Shown here: positions 9,089 through 18,013 of the stretch, piece by piece
How the letters are laid out: each line of letters begins with the position of its first letter
How positions within the stretch are numbered: position 1 is the stretch's first letter
DNA from: Cyanobacterium aponinum PCC 10605
GTDB taxonomy: Bacteria > Cyanobacteriota > Cyanobacteriia > Cyanobacteriales > Cyanobacteriaceae
Direction of reading: 5' to 3'
Length of the DNA stretch: 64,000 nt
NCBI RefSeq assembly: GCF_000317675.1
Contig: NC_019776.1
Location: forward strand, 2,666,001-2,730,000
Translations under genes and position numbers: made by a program
The notes under the pieces: model-generated
The model's database searches: none
The model's input: the letters and a program-made list of their open reading frames with translations, nothing else
What the model was told of the DNA's origin: nothing

Positions 9089-9260
9089 AGTCTCTGAGTA
9101 GGTAATGAGTTGGGAGTTCGGAGTTTTTTATTATTAACGATTGATTATTTATTATTAACTAATTGCTAATTGCCAGTGAAAAAAGTCAAATATTGGTAAG
9201 AGGAGTTATTTTCTATATCATTAGAAGTATTTTACTAAAAACTGTTGTTTTTCTACTCTT

Positions 9261-9480
9261 AACCTGAGTTTTGGATAAGCTGAAAGCATTATTTTCTCGT
9301 ACTCAGAAAACCTTATAGCTTCTTAGAAATAACTTAGAAATAACGATAAAATTGCCTTAATCCGAACTAACTTAAACAAGGGGCTTAAGCCCCTTGCTAA
9401 AAACCCCTACCACCTGCTGTTCCTGCAACCCGACACCTGACACCTAACCTTATCGGATATTCTTAAACCGAACTGAGGTT
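9261..9480. mobile_element. MITE-like element, copy 2 (220 bp)
   Basis: Same family as 6139-6331 but in the opposite orientation: left end AACCTGAGTTTTGG, right end CCGAACTGAGGTT. The flanking duplication is ACTCTT (9255-9260 and 9481-9486). The internal 20-bp palindrome is at 9377-9396. A 12-bp internal duplication (AACTTAGAAATA) makes it longer than copy 1. It ends 28 bp before the antitoxin start codon. Confidence 0.85.
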
Positions 9481-9508
9481 ACTCTTATGTAAAAAATAGA
9501 GGTATAAG

Positions 9509-9772
9509 ATGATGATTACAGAACAATTATTATTAATAAAATGGCAATCCTTAGATACTGAAAAAAAAGCTAAAGTTTTGGCTTTAATAGATGATTTAAT
9601 TAAGGATAATGAGGAAAATGATAGTGAGCCACTAAACTATCAACCAAAAACGGAATTAGGTAAAAAGTTATGGGCTTTAAGACAAAAATCTTTAGGTAGT
9701 CAACCATTATTAAATAATTGGGATGAAGTAGAAAAAGAGTTAGCTGATAGAAGAGGGGGTATTAGAGAATGA
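9509..9772 (+). CDS. Putative type II antitoxin (partner of PIN toxin)
   Basis: An 87-residue charged protein whose last codons overlap the downstream PIN-domain gene by the tetranucleotide ATGA, the arrangement usual for VapBC-type pairs. The N-terminal half is helical (LDTEKKAKVLALIDDLIKDN). The C-terminal part, ELGKKLWALRQKSL...NWDEVEKELADRRGG, resembles the toxin-binding tail of small cyanobacterial antitoxins. I cannot assign a named DNA-binding fold. The call rests on context. Confidence 0.7.
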   Translation: MMITEQLLLIKWQSLDTEKKAKVLALIDDLIKDNEENDSEPLNYQPKTELGKKLWALRQKSLGSQPLLNNWDEVEKELADRRGGIRE

Positions 9773-10176
9773 CTTTAACCTATCTTGACTCTGGAGTACT
9801 AATTACTTTATTTAGAGCTAGTGATAATTTAGCTTTAAAAGCACAAGAAATAGTGGATGATTGTACCAGAAAATTTGCGAGTAGTGACTTTGTTAAATTA
9901 GAGACTTTATCAAAAGCAATATTCCATAAACAAATAGATGAAGTGGACTTTTATAATACTTTTTTTGATATGTGTAATGTATGGGCAAATGACTTAAATA
10001 CTATTATTAACTTAGCAGAAAATTTAGCCAGTAAATATGGTTTAAATGCTTTAGATGCTTTACAAATAGCTAGTGGTATTTCTGTCAATGCTGAGGAATT
10101 TATTACCACAGAAAAACCGACTAAACCTCTCCATCGAGTGACAGACATCAAAGTTATCTCTCTAATGACTATATAG
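9769..10176 (+). CDS. PIN-domain toxin, VapC-like
   Basis: A 135-residue PIN-fold ribonuclease. Conserved acids are seen in YLDSGVL (D7), KLETLSKA (Glu, about 45), NALDALQIAS (Asp, about 97) and the ITTEKPT strand (Glu, where Asp is often found). VapC toxins cut tRNA or rRNA in the cytoplasm and are neutralised by the upstream partner. It overlaps the antitoxin by 4 bp and ends 12 bp from the convergent AEC transporter gene. Confidence 0.82.
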   Translation: MTLTYLDSGVLITLFRASDNLALKAQEIVDDCTRKFASSDFVKLETLSKAIFHKQIDEVDFYNTFFDMCNVWANDLNTIINLAENLASKYGLNALDALQIASGISVNAEEFITTEKPTKPLHRVTDIKVISLMTI

Positions 10177-10188
10177 ATTACAAATAGA

Positions 10189-11076
10189 TTAAATTATTAG
10201 AAACATAACCATTGGTATAGTAATAAAACTCATCAGAGTGGAAAGAATTATCGTCCTAGATACCATTGTTATATCCCCTCCAAATTCTTGCATCATCACC
10301 GCCGTATTAATAGCCGTAGGCATGGCAGTTTGTAAAACCAATACTTGTAAATCTAAGCCCTCTAAACCCATTATTTTACCCACTCCATAAGCAATTAAAG
10401 GTGCGATCGCAAGTTTACCTAAACTGATTAAAAAGTGAATAAAATCAAATTGAAAACGAGTATTTGTTAACTGCATTCCCAAAATTAAAAGAGCGATGGG
10501 AATAGAAGACATCCCTAACCATTCAATACTTTTCCCCAAATTAAACGGCAGAGTAATATGAGCTAAATGAAGAGAGACTCCTAATATCATTGCCCAAATC
10601 AAAGGAAGGCGAAAAGTCATTTTTATACCCTTGATAATTGATTCACCCTTCAAAACCGCAGGTAAAACACCAAATAAGACAATACTTGAACCAATCATAT
10701 AAATTACTGCTCTTTCTAATCCCCCTTCTCCTAAAGCAAATGCGGTAATTGAAAGCCCCATATTACCATTATTAGGACATAACAAAATTGCGAATAAACT
10801 GCGATGATTTTCCGACGATAACTTAATCACTTTACCAATTAAGATTATCCCACCATACAAAATTACAGAAATAAGACCATAGGCTAATAAAAAGCGTAAA
10901 GTAACATCTCCTCCCATAGAATTGCGATAAAAGCTATCTGTAACTAAAGCAGGTGCGAGAATATAAACCGTTAATTGCGAAAGAGTAGAGCGCTCCAAAC
11001 TCAATTTTTTTCCTGCAACATAACCAATAATAATAATAAAAGCAACAGGTAAAACAGATTGAAGAATTATATTCAT
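10189..11076 (-). CDS. AEC family transporter
   Basis: A 295-residue integral membrane protein with about ten hydrophobic segments in two halves, the layout of the auxin-efflux-carrier (AEC/BART) superfamily. Family-like segments include ILAPALVTDSF near the first helices, CPNNGNMGLSITAFALGEGG in the first crossover region and TAMPTAINTAVMMQEFGGD in the second. Bacterial members move organic acids or other anions; the substrate here is unknown. Confidence 0.88.
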   Translation of the reverse strand: MNIILQSVLPVAFIIIIGYVAGKKLSLERSTLSQLTVYILAPALVTDSFYRNSMGGDVTLRFLLAYGLISVILYGGIILIGKVIKLSSENHRSLFAILLCPNNGNMGLSITAFALGEGGLERAVIYMIGSSIVLFGVLPAVLKGESIIKGIKMTFRLPLIWAMILGVSLHLAHITLPFNLGKSIEWLGMSSIPIALLILGMQLTNTRFQFDFIHFLISLGKLAIAPLIAYGVGKIMGLEGLDLQVLVLQTAMPTAINTAVMMQEFGGDITMVSRTIILSTLMSFITIPMVMFLII

Positions 11077-11171
11077 AACAAAAGTTAAAGTAAATAAGGC
11101 AAAAATTTTTGATTTTTATGAGCCTTGAGTGCATCTAAGTTTACTGATGAGGTAAGCAAAAGGGAAATATA

Positions 11172-11301
11172 AACCTGAGTTGAGATTTCAGAGTTAAAGT
11201 TAATAGATTTTGACAAAAATAGTTAATGTTCAAAAAATCAAACCGTCAAACTCATCACCTGAAATCTATCCAAATGGGATATTTTTATAGCGAACTGAAG
11301 T
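11172..11301. mobile_element. MITE-like element, short diverged copy (130 bp)
   Basis: The left end is AACCTGAGTTGAG and the right end GCGAACTGAAGT. The element is flanked by a 6-bp duplication AATATA (11166-11171 and 11302-11307). The interior lacks the 20-bp palindrome but resembles the remnant at 2041-2088 (CCGTCAAAC...ACCTGAAA). It fills most of the gap upstream of the acetyltransferase gene. Confidence 0.7.
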
Positions 11302-11382
11302 AATATAAGAGTTTGAATCAGTTTCAAAAATTTGAGGTAAAAGTAAAATAAGAACATTTTTCGCCAAATTAAACCAATCTAA

Positions 11383-11868
11383 ATGATAAAAGTTATTGAC
11401 GCAGATTTGAATATATCCGCTCATCGAGAAGCCGTAGTGGAGTTGATGAATACCTATGCCCTTGATTATATGGGAGGAGGAGAAGAATTATCAGATTTTG
11501 CCAAAAACAATTTAGCTAATGAATTAGCACAGAGAAAATATATTCATACTGTTTTAGCTTTTGTGAATGATAATCCAGCAGGGTTAATTATTGCCATTGA
11601 AGGTTTTTCAACTTTTGCTTGTAAACCGTTATTAAATATTCATGATGTGGTGGTTGCTTCTGCTTATCGTCGTCGGGGTATTTGTAAGTTATTGTTACAG
11701 AGAATAGAAGACATTGCCCTAGAGTTAGGATGCTGTAAACTCACCCTAGAAGTATTAGAAGGTAATCAAGTCGCTCAAGCGGCTTATAAGGCTTTTGGCT
11801 TTGACGGTTATCAGTTGAATCCCGACATGGGCAGGGCATTATTTTGGCAGAAAAAGTTAAATTCTTAA
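11383..11868 (+). CDS. GNAT family N-acetyltransferase
   Basis: A 161-residue acetyl-CoA-dependent acyltransferase. The acetyl-CoA pyrophosphate loop, YRRRGICKLLLQRIE, is at about 95-109 within the usual motif A, preceded by the strand NIHDVVVAS. Motif B appears as AAYKAFGFDGY. Substrate unknown. The gene is isolated, with a MITE upstream and repeats downstream. Confidence 0.86.
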   Translation: MIKVIDADLNISAHREAVVELMNTYALDYMGGGEELSDFAKNNLANELAQRKYIHTVLAFVNDNPAGLIIAIEGFSTFACKPLLNIHDVVVASAYRRRGICKLLLQRIEDIALELGCCKLTLEVLEGNQVAQAAYKAFGFDGYQLNPDMGRALFWQKKLNS

Positions 11869-11978
11869 GTAATATTACAAGTTACAAATACTATAAGCTA
11901 AAACCCATTAAACTTACCTTTTTACTAATTCTTAAAAATGATTTAAACCCCTACCTGTTGCCCGTTGCCTACCTTTAC

Positions 11979-12004
11979 TGACAATTTTATATCGAACTCA
12001 GGTT
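11979..12004. repeat. MITE terminus remnant
   Basis: The sequence CTGACAATTTTATATCGAACTCAGGTT ends at 12004 with the MITE family terminus. Almost the same sequence reappears at the right edge of the window (from 63980). No matching left end found. Confidence 0.5.
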
Positions 12005-12006
12005 AT

Positions 12007-12606
12007 TTATAGATTGTCTAATATTTTTATTTCTGAGGTAGTTAATTCTCTGTATTCTCCTACATTCAAACCCTCTAAAGTTAAAGATAGTTGTTGGGTA
12101 ATGCCGATTTTTACTCTTATTAATCGTAAAGTAGGATAACCTACCGCCGCAGTCATTCTTCTTACTTGACGATTTCTACCTTCTGTTAAAGTTAACTCTA
12201 ACCAAGCAGTAGGGATATTTTGACGGTAACGAATGGGGGGATTTCGAGGGGGCAATTCTGGCTCTGATTTTAACATCGATGCTGTTGCCTTTTTTGTTTT
12301 TTTCCCTTTGATAATAACTCCTTCTTCTAATTGTTTTAATGATTCTGCGGTAGGGATATTTTCTACTTGTGCCCAATAGGTGCGAGGATGAGCAAAACTA
12401 GGTTCACAAAGACGATGTTTTACTCTGGGATTATTTGTTAATAAAAGTAATCCTTCGCTATCTAAATCCAGTCTTCCCACTGAGTAAATATGGGGTATAT
12501 TAATATAGTCTTTGAGAGTTTGTCTTTGGTTTTTATGGGGACTATCATCGGTAAATTGACATAGAACATTATAGGGTTTATAAAATAAAATATACTTATA
12601 TTTCAT
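12007..12606 (-). CDS. rluE: rRNA pseudouridine synthase, RsuA/RluE type
   Basis: A 199-residue pseudouridine synthase. The catalytic motif [14 protein letters not shown] is at about 44-57, with catalytic Asp47. The second conserved block [18 protein letters not shown] lies at about 139-156. There is no N-terminal S4 domain, which together with the size matches the RluE subgroup that modifies 23S rRNA in E. coli. The exact target here is inferred. Confidence 0.87.
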   Translation of the reverse strand: MKYKYILFYKPYNVLCQFTDDSPHKNQRQTLKDYINIPHIYSVGRLDLDSEGLLLLTNNPRVKHRLCEPSFAHPRTYWAQVENIPTAESLKQLEEGVIIKGKKTKKATASMLKSEPELPPRNPPIRYRQNIPTAWLELTLTEGRNRQVRRMTAAVGYPTLRLIRVKIGITQQLSLTLEGLNVGEYRELTTSEIKILDNL

Positions 12607-12648
12607 AGCTTAATTTAATATCAATAAATATTTTTTATCGTTAATTTA

Positions 12649-14070
12649 ATGAAAATTTTTTTTGCAAAATATAACAATATAATAACATATATATTAATTA
12701 GTTTTTTTCTTTTATTTATTGCTAGTAGCTTTCGCCATATTTTATTTAATTCCCATGCTTTTGATTTAGGTATTTTTGATAATGGAATTTATCTTATTTC
12801 TCAAGGAAAAAATCCTTATGTTTCTTTCAGAGAATTACATATTTTAGGGGATCACGCCGCTTGGATTCTTTATTTTATCGCTCCTTTTTACTTCCTTTTT
12901 CCTTCTGTTTATTGGCTCTTTTTTATTCAATCTCTAGCAAGTGCGATCGCACTTATACCTATTTGGAAACTAAGTAAATTAAATAATTTAAGTGATTCTA
13001 AAGCTAAGACTATCTGCTTAATTTATATTTTATATCCCTTAATATTCAATGTTAATCTATTTGATTTTCATCCAGAAGTTATTGCTTTACCTTTATTTTT
13101 TATCGCTATTTTAGCTGTTAAATTAGATAAAATTATTTGGTTTATTGTCTCTATTTTACTTATTTTAGGATGTAAAGCAGTTTTAGCTTTAAATGTAGTA
13201 ATGATGGGGGTATGGCTAATTCTTATTTATCGTAAAAAAAACTATGGTGCGTTCGACGTAGTCGCACCTTCGGTGATCGCAATTTTTAGTGGTATTTTTT
13301 GGTTTATTATTGCTACTCAATTGATTATTCCTGCTTTTAGTGGAGAAGAAGCCGCGGCAGTCAGTCGTTATGCTTTTTTAGGAGATTCTGTTAGTGAAAT
13401 AGCCCTGAATTTAATTATTAAACCCCAAATTATTTTATCTCATCTTTTTACTTTAGCTAATGCAGAATATTTACTACTTTTATTCTTACCAGTAATTCCC
13501 GTTTTAGCTTGGCAAGAAATACCTAATTTAATCCCCGCTATTCCCACTCTGTTTCTCAATCTTCTTACTGAATATCAACCTCAAAAAGACTTAGTCCATC
13601 AATATTCTTTACCGATAATTCCTTTTTTAATCTTTACTATAATTGCTAGTTTGGCTCATCATAAAACATGGTTTTATCAAAATACAAAAATTAGAATTTG
13701 GTCATTAATTTTATTTTTAGCCTTAGCTAAATATGTTTATTTTTTCCCCAATGGCTTATATTTAAAAAACTTACATACATGGAAAGCTAGTAATGAAGCT
13801 ATTAGTCTGATAAATACCTCAAAAAGTGTTTTTACTGCTCCTCAATTTGCCCCTCATTTAACTCATCGTTTAACTTTAGATCTTGCGATCGATTCTATTG
13901 ATTATAATCAAGTTAATAAATTTCATTATGTACTCTTAAACCTAGACAACCCCACTGGATATAGTTCTCAAGAAGATATTAAAAATCTAATTAACTTTTT
14001 AGAAAAAAATAGAGAATTTCAGTTGAAATATAATCAAGATAATATATTTTTATTTAAAAAAATTAAATAG
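12649..14070 (+). CDS. DUF2079 multi-spanning membrane protein
   Basis: A 473-residue protein with about nine or ten hydrophobic segments. Its FRHILFNSHAFDLGIFDNG and SHPYVSF-like opening, followed by HILGDHAAWILYFIAPFY, match DUF2079, a family that resembles GT-C glycosyltransferases by topology. The enzymatic role is not established. Residues of about 200-208 (GAFDVVAPS) come from an in-frame palindromic repeat. It is divergent from rluE with a 42-bp spacer. Confidence 0.85.
   Translation: MKIFFAKYNNIITYILISFFLLFIASSFRHILFNSHAFDLGIFDNGIYLISQGKNPYVSFRELHILGDHAAWILYFIAPFYFLFPSVYWLFFIQSLASAIALIPIWKLSKLNNLSDSKAKTICLIYILYPLIFNVNLFDFHPEVIALPLFFIAILAVKLDKIIWFIVSILLILGCKAVLALNVVMMGVWLILIYRKKNYGAFDVVAPSVIAIFSGIFWFIIATQLIIPAFSGEEAAAVSRYAFLGDSVSEIALNLIIKPQIILSHLFTLANAEYLLLLFLPVIPVLAWQEIPNLIPAIPTLFLNLLTEYQPQKDLVHQYSLPIIPFLIFTIIASLAHHKTWFYQNTKIRIWSLILFLALAKYVYFFPNGLYLKNLHTWKASNEAISLINTSKSVFTAPQFAPHLTHRLTLDLAIDSIDYNQVNKFHYVLLNLDNPTGYSSQEDIKNLINFLEKNREFQLKYNQDNIFLFKKIK
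13246..13268. repeat. In-frame palindromic microrepeat inside the DUF2079 gene
   Basis: The inverted repeat GGTGCG...CGCACC (11-bp spacer TTCGACGTAGT) lies wholly within a cytoplasmic-loop-like part of the membrane protein. GGTGCG/CGCACC-armed palindromes are a familiar intergenic repeat type in cyanobacteria. Here one is translated without breaking the frame. Confidence 0.65.
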
Positions 14071-14217
14071 CAATAAAGAAAAAAACTAACTAGACAAAAA
14101 GACTTAAATCTTGTAAAATTTTTAGATGTTATAGTTTTATAAATCTTAAGGATTTAAAATTTTATTAATCCTAAAAATAAAAAACATCATCTTTTCTAAC
14201 TCATAAAAATATAAGCA

Positions 14218-15117
14218 ATGAAACAGTTTTTAGAATCAGAAATTATCTCTACTTATGAAGAAGCAAAAATAGTTATTTTACCAATCCCCTATGAAATTAC
14301 TACTACCTATCGTAAAGGGTGCGAATATGGGCCTGATGCCGTATTAACTGCCTCTGATCAGCTAGAATGTTATGACGAAGAATTAGGAATGGAAACTTGT
14401 TTTCATGCCCCTATTTTTACCCATGACTATATCGCCGATACCCGCATCAACAAAAATCTAACGGCAGATGATATGTTGAAAGTCACAACAGAAACCGTTA
14501 CAAAATTGATCAAAGATAATAAATTTGTCATTGCCGTTGGCGGAGAACACGCTATCACGACAGGAGTAGTCCAAGCCTATCAACAAACCCTTGATGAACC
14601 CTTTACAGTAATACAGATAGATGCTCATGGAGATATGAGACACGAATTTGAGGGGTCAATTCATAATCATGCTTGTGTTATGAGAAGAATATTAGAATTA
14701 GACTTGCCGACATTACCAGTGGGAATCAGAGCAATTTGTCAAGAGGAAGCTGATTTAATCAAAGAAAAAAATATACCCGTAATGTGGGCGAGAAACATTT
14801 ATTTTAATCCCCATTGGATGGCAGAAGCTATCAGTAACATAAAAACGAAAAAAGTATTCATTACCATTGATTTAGACGGAATTGACCCTAGTTTAATGCC
14901 CGGAGTTGGTACGCCTGAACCCGGTGGCATGGACTGGTATCAACTATTAGCTTTTATGAATTTAATTTTTTCGAGCTTTGATGTAATTGGCTGTGATGTT
15001 ATGGAATTAGCACCAACAAAAGATTCCGTTGTTTCTGAATTTACTGCGGCTAAACTAATCTATAAATTAATTGGCTACTGGCAACAAAATAACTCAAAAG
15101 TCAGAAGTATAGAGTGA
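14218..15117 (+). CDS. speB: Agmatinase (ureohydrolase family)
   Basis: Arginase-fold metallohydrolase that splits agmatine to putrescine and urea in polyamine synthesis. Metal ligands are visible: H111 in GGEHAIT; D135, H137 and D139 in DAHGDM; and D218 and D220 in DLDGIDPS. The 299-residue length fits agmatinases. It is shorter than the cyanobacterial guanidine hydrolases of the same fold, so agmatinase is preferred, although substrate cannot be proven by eye. Confidence 0.88.
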   Translation: MKQFLESEIISTYEEAKIVILPIPYEITTTYRKGCEYGPDAVLTASDQLECYDEELGMETCFHAPIFTHDYIADTRINKNLTADDMLKVTTETVTKLIKDNKFVIAVGGEHAITTGVVQAYQQTLDEPFTVIQIDAHGDMRHEFEGSIHNHACVMRRILELDLPTLPVGIRAICQEEADLIKEKNIPVMWARNIYFNPHWMAEAISNIKTKKVFITIDLDGIDPSLMPGVGTPEPGGMDWYQLLAFMNLIFSSFDVIGCDVMELAPTKDSVVSEFTAAKLIYKLIGYWQQNNSKVRSIE

Positions 15118-15177
15118 TAAGGAGATGAGAGGAAAACAAATAATAAGTAATAAGTAAGACTCTATCACTTCAAAAGT

Positions 15178-15218
15178 CTTAAACTTTGATTAACCTTGTT
15201 TTAATTTATTCTTAAACC
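15178..15218 (+). promoter_or_regulatory. Pho box upstream of pstS (four 8-bp units, 11-bp period)
   Basis: Four direct units, CTTAAACT (15178), ATTAACCT (15189), TTTAATTT (15200) and CTTAAACC (15211), start exactly 11 bp apart with 3-bp spacers. This is the known cyanobacterial SphR/PhoB site architecture (PyTTAAPyPy-type octamers separated by 3 bp). It lies about 165 bp upstream of pstS, so phosphate-starvation induction is expected. Confidence 0.82.
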
Positions 15219-15382
15219 TAGCAAAAATTTAGTGTTATAGATAACATGAAAAGAAGAAAAATATCATAATTGTCATAGTAAAAAAAGATAAGAAAAAACA
15301 ATTATTTAAAAAGATTAAAAATAGGGCAATTTGTTTTAGAATTTAAGCTGTAAATAGTTTTTTATGGTGTAGCATTAATCTA

Positions 15383-16411
15383 ATGACTGATTTTCAAATT
15401 AGAAGAAGAGATTTTTTATACGGTTTAGCCGGTTTATCTGGTAGCGTTATTGCTAGTCAGTTACCTTTTGAGTCTGCTTCTGCTCAAGCTATGAGATTAA
15501 ATGGTGCTGGTGCATCTTTTCCTGCCCCTTTATATCAACGCTGGTTCGTGGAATACAACAGAATAAATAGAAATGTGCAAGTAAACTATCAGTCTGTGGG
15601 TAGTGGTGCAGGTGTAAAACAATTCATGGGTGGCACAGTGGACTTTGGAGCTAGTGATGTAGCCATGAAAGATGATGAAATTTCTAAGGTTTCCCGTGGA
15701 GTTGTTTTGTTACCTGTGACTGCTGGTAGTATCGTAATTGCTTACAACAATAAAGATGTATCTAATCTTAAACTTTCTCGTCAGCAATTAGTTGATGTTT
15801 TCTTGGGCAAAATTAAAGATTGGAAACAATTAGGAGCTTCTAAAAGTAAGCCTATTAAAGTTATTCATCGCTCTGACGGTAGTGGCACAACTGCTGTATT
15901 TACTTCTCATTTGAGTGCAATTAATAGTGAATGGAAAAGCAAAGTTGGCGAGGGTAAAACTGTTCAGTGGCCCGGTGGTATTGGTGCAAAAGGTAATGAG
16001 GGTGTTACTGCTACCATTATGCAAACTGATGGTGCGATCGGTTATGTAGAATATGGTTTCGCTAAAAATAATAATTTGAAAACTGCTCAGTTACAAAACA
16101 AAGCTGGTAAATATGTTACTCCGACTTTAGAAAATGCGAGTAAAACTTTATCTCAAGTAACTTTACCAGCTAACTTAAGAGCATTTATTCCTGATCCTAC
16201 AGGAGATAGTTCTTATCCTATTGTTACTTACACTTGGATTCTAGCTTATAAAAAATATTCTGACGCTAAGAAAGCTGAGGCTTTGAAAAATGTTCTCAAG
16301 TGGTGTGTTAGCAAAACGGGCGGACAACAATATAGCTCTCAATTAGGTTATGTACCTTTACCTGATAATGTTATTCAAAAAGTAACCCAGGCAATTAATA
16401 CTATTGCTTAA
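15383..16411 (+). CDS. pstS: Phosphate ABC transporter substrate-binding protein PstS
   Basis: Periplasmic phosphate-binding protein of the high-affinity Pst system. The N-terminus has a twin-arginine-like signal (IRRRDFLYGLAGLSG) and a likely cleavage after ASAQA at about 35. The mature start LNGAGASFPAPLYQRW and the phosphate-contact segments GSGAGVKQF, DFGASDVAM and HRSDGSGTTAVFT are classic PstS. At 342 residues it is full length. No pstC, pstA or pstB genes follow, so this is an orphan copy. It is preceded by a four-unit Pho box. Confidence 0.95.
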   Translation: MTDFQIRRRDFLYGLAGLSGSVIASQLPFESASAQAMRLNGAGASFPAPLYQRWFVEYNRINRNVQVNYQSVGSGAGVKQFMGGTVDFGASDVAMKDDEISKVSRGVVLLPVTAGSIVIAYNNKDVSNLKLSRQQLVDVFLGKIKDWKQLGASKSKPIKVIHRSDGSGTTAVFTSHLSAINSEWKSKVGEGKTVQWPGGIGAKGNEGVTATIMQTDGAIGYVEYGFAKNNNLKTAQLQNKAGKYVTPTLENASKTLSQVTLPANLRAFIPDPTGDSSYPIVTYTWILAYKKYSDAKKAEALKNVLKWCVSKTGGQQYSSQLGYVPLPDNVIQKVTQAINTIA

Positions 16412-16466
16412 GAGTCAAGGTTTAGGGGTTAGGAGTTAGGAGAAGTACTTATCAATCAACCTATTT

Positions 16467-16680
16467 AACCTCAGTTCGGTTTAAGAATATCCGATAAGGT
16501 TAGGTGTCAGGTGTCAGGTTGCAGGTTGCAGGTTGCAGGTGGTAGGGGTTTTTAGCAAGGGGCTTAAGCCCCTTGTTTAAGTCAGTTCAGATTAAGGCAA
16601 TTTTATCGTTATTTCTAAGAAGCTATAAGGTTTTCTGACTACGAGAAAATAATGCTTTCAGCTTATCCAAAACTCAGGTT
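16467..16680. mobile_element. MITE-like element, copy 3 (214 bp)
   Basis: Ends AACCTCAGTTCGG and AAACTCAGGTT, with flanking ATTT (16463-16466 and 16681-16684). The interior has TGTCAGG/TTGCAGG heptamers and the 20-bp palindrome at 16556-16575. It is very similar to copy 1. Inserted 55 bp after the pstS stop codon. Confidence 0.85.
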
Positions 16681-16918
16681 ATTTAACCCCAGTTTTGTTT
16701 AGGAATGTGCCATAAGGGCAGGTTGTAGGGGTTGAACATTGTTCAACCCTCATTGTTGCGAGTGTTAGGTTTAACGGAGTAATGATAAAAAGGAAAATGA
16801 GGAAAGAGAAATTCAGGGTTAGGAGTTTTTAATTATTAATTATTAACTGTTCATTATTCACTACTTAAAATAAGTTGAACAGCAGTTTATGTCAATTATA
16901 AATATTTTTCCCTTTTCC
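16681..16918. other. Diverged second MITE end and palindrome
   Basis: Directly after copy 3, AACCCCAGTTTTGTTTAGGAATGT (from 16685) looks like a decayed left end of the same family. It is followed by an inverted repeat GGGTTGAAC-ATT-GTTCAACCC (16729-16749), which also occurs near 35739 and 44940. The rest is heptamer-rich AT sequence without a gene. Confidence 0.5.
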
Positions 16919-17995
16919 CTATAATGACGAAGAAAGTGAGAAAGTCAAAGCTAGTTTTATTTTTTCCTCGCAGAAATCAAATAGTTTTTTTGTATAAGTA
17001 TGACGTTCAATAAATTGGGTACTAAGATAAATATGACGCACTAAAGTTAGTAGGCTATAAATATCAATATTGTTGTTAATAATAGTTTTTAAATCTTTTA
17101 ATTCAGATAGGGATAAATGGTCTTGCTTTTCCCTTTTATGAATATTTATAAATTCATTTTTTAATGCTAACTCTTGATATTTTAACGCAGATATATCTTC
17201 AAATTGACGTAGGCTATATTCACTAATATGTCCGATAAAATTGCCAATATCTAAACAAGGATTTCCTCGACAATATAAGTCTAAATCTAATAAGTAAAAG
17301 CAGTTATTATCAATAATAATCTGATCAAAATAAAAATCTCTATGAATACCACATAATTCTGTTTCAATAACTTTTGAGGCTAAAATATCACATTGATTTA
17401 GTAAGTTTTCAATTCTTTTTTGCCAATGGGGATAATATTTCTTTAGTAATGGTAATTTTTCATACAAAATATTTAATTCATTTGTAATAATATGATTACG
17501 ATTGGTGGGAATATTTGTTTTATGCAATTTGTGAGCAATATAAGCAACTTTTTGATAAATTTTAATGGGTTGATTTTTTGTTAAATATTGACTTAGTATT
17601 TGCCCTGACACTTTTTTTTGTAACCACATTTGCCATTGAGTAACGATACCAACAACTTCAGGGACAGAAATATTATCTTGGCTATTTTCATCAAAACCAT
17701 TTTGCCAGAGGTTTTTTTGTAATTGAAAACTATGAAAATCTGTCTTTTTTGCCCTAATTTTACCTATTAAAATTAAATTATTTTTACCTTGAAAATGATA
17801 TTCAATTAAACAGCGTTTTTGTGGTTTGTAACGTATTAATTCGATTTTAATTAATTTATAATTATCTTCCTGAAGAATTGATATATTTTCGCTAAAAATT
17901 TTGATTACTTGATGAGGATTAATAGCATTTTTAATATGGTTAATTAGTTTATCTTTTGGATGAATTTGATAATTATTAATAATAGTACAATTCAT
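16919..17995 (-). CDS. Aminoglycoside-phosphotransferase-fold (APH) kinase-like protein
   Basis: A 358-residue protein with the catalytic loop of the APH/choline-kinase superfamily, LCGIHRDFYFDQIIID (about 217-232), and the metal-binding DLDLYCRGNPCLDIGNF following it. The N-terminal lobe carries beta-strand/Lys features (IEYHFQGKNNLILIGKIRAK). The substrate may be a small sugar or amino-alcohol. It is the last gene of a minus-strand glycan/export cluster, 18 bp after the ABC exporter, so a role in modifying an exported saccharide is a reasonable inference. Codon use is strongly AT-biased. Confidence 0.8.
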   Translation of the reverse strand: MNCTIINNYQIHPKDKLINHIKNAINPHQVIKIFSENISILQEDNYKLIKIELIRYKPQKRCLIEYHFQGKNNLILIGKIRAKKTDFHSFQLQKNLWQNGFDENSQDNISVPEVVGIVTQWQMWLQKKVSGQILSQYLTKNQPIKIYQKVAYIAHKLHKTNIPTNRNHIITNELNILYEKLPLLKKYYPHWQKRIENLLNQCDILASKVIETELCGIHRDFYFDQIIIDNNCFYLLDLDLYCRGNPCLDIGNFIGHISEYSLRQFEDISALKYQELALKNEFINIHKREKQDHLSLSELKDLKTIINNNIDIYSLLTLVRHIYLSTQFIERHTYTKKLFDFCEEKIKLALTFSLSSSL

Positions 17996-18013
17996 TATTT
18001 TTTTTGAATAATC

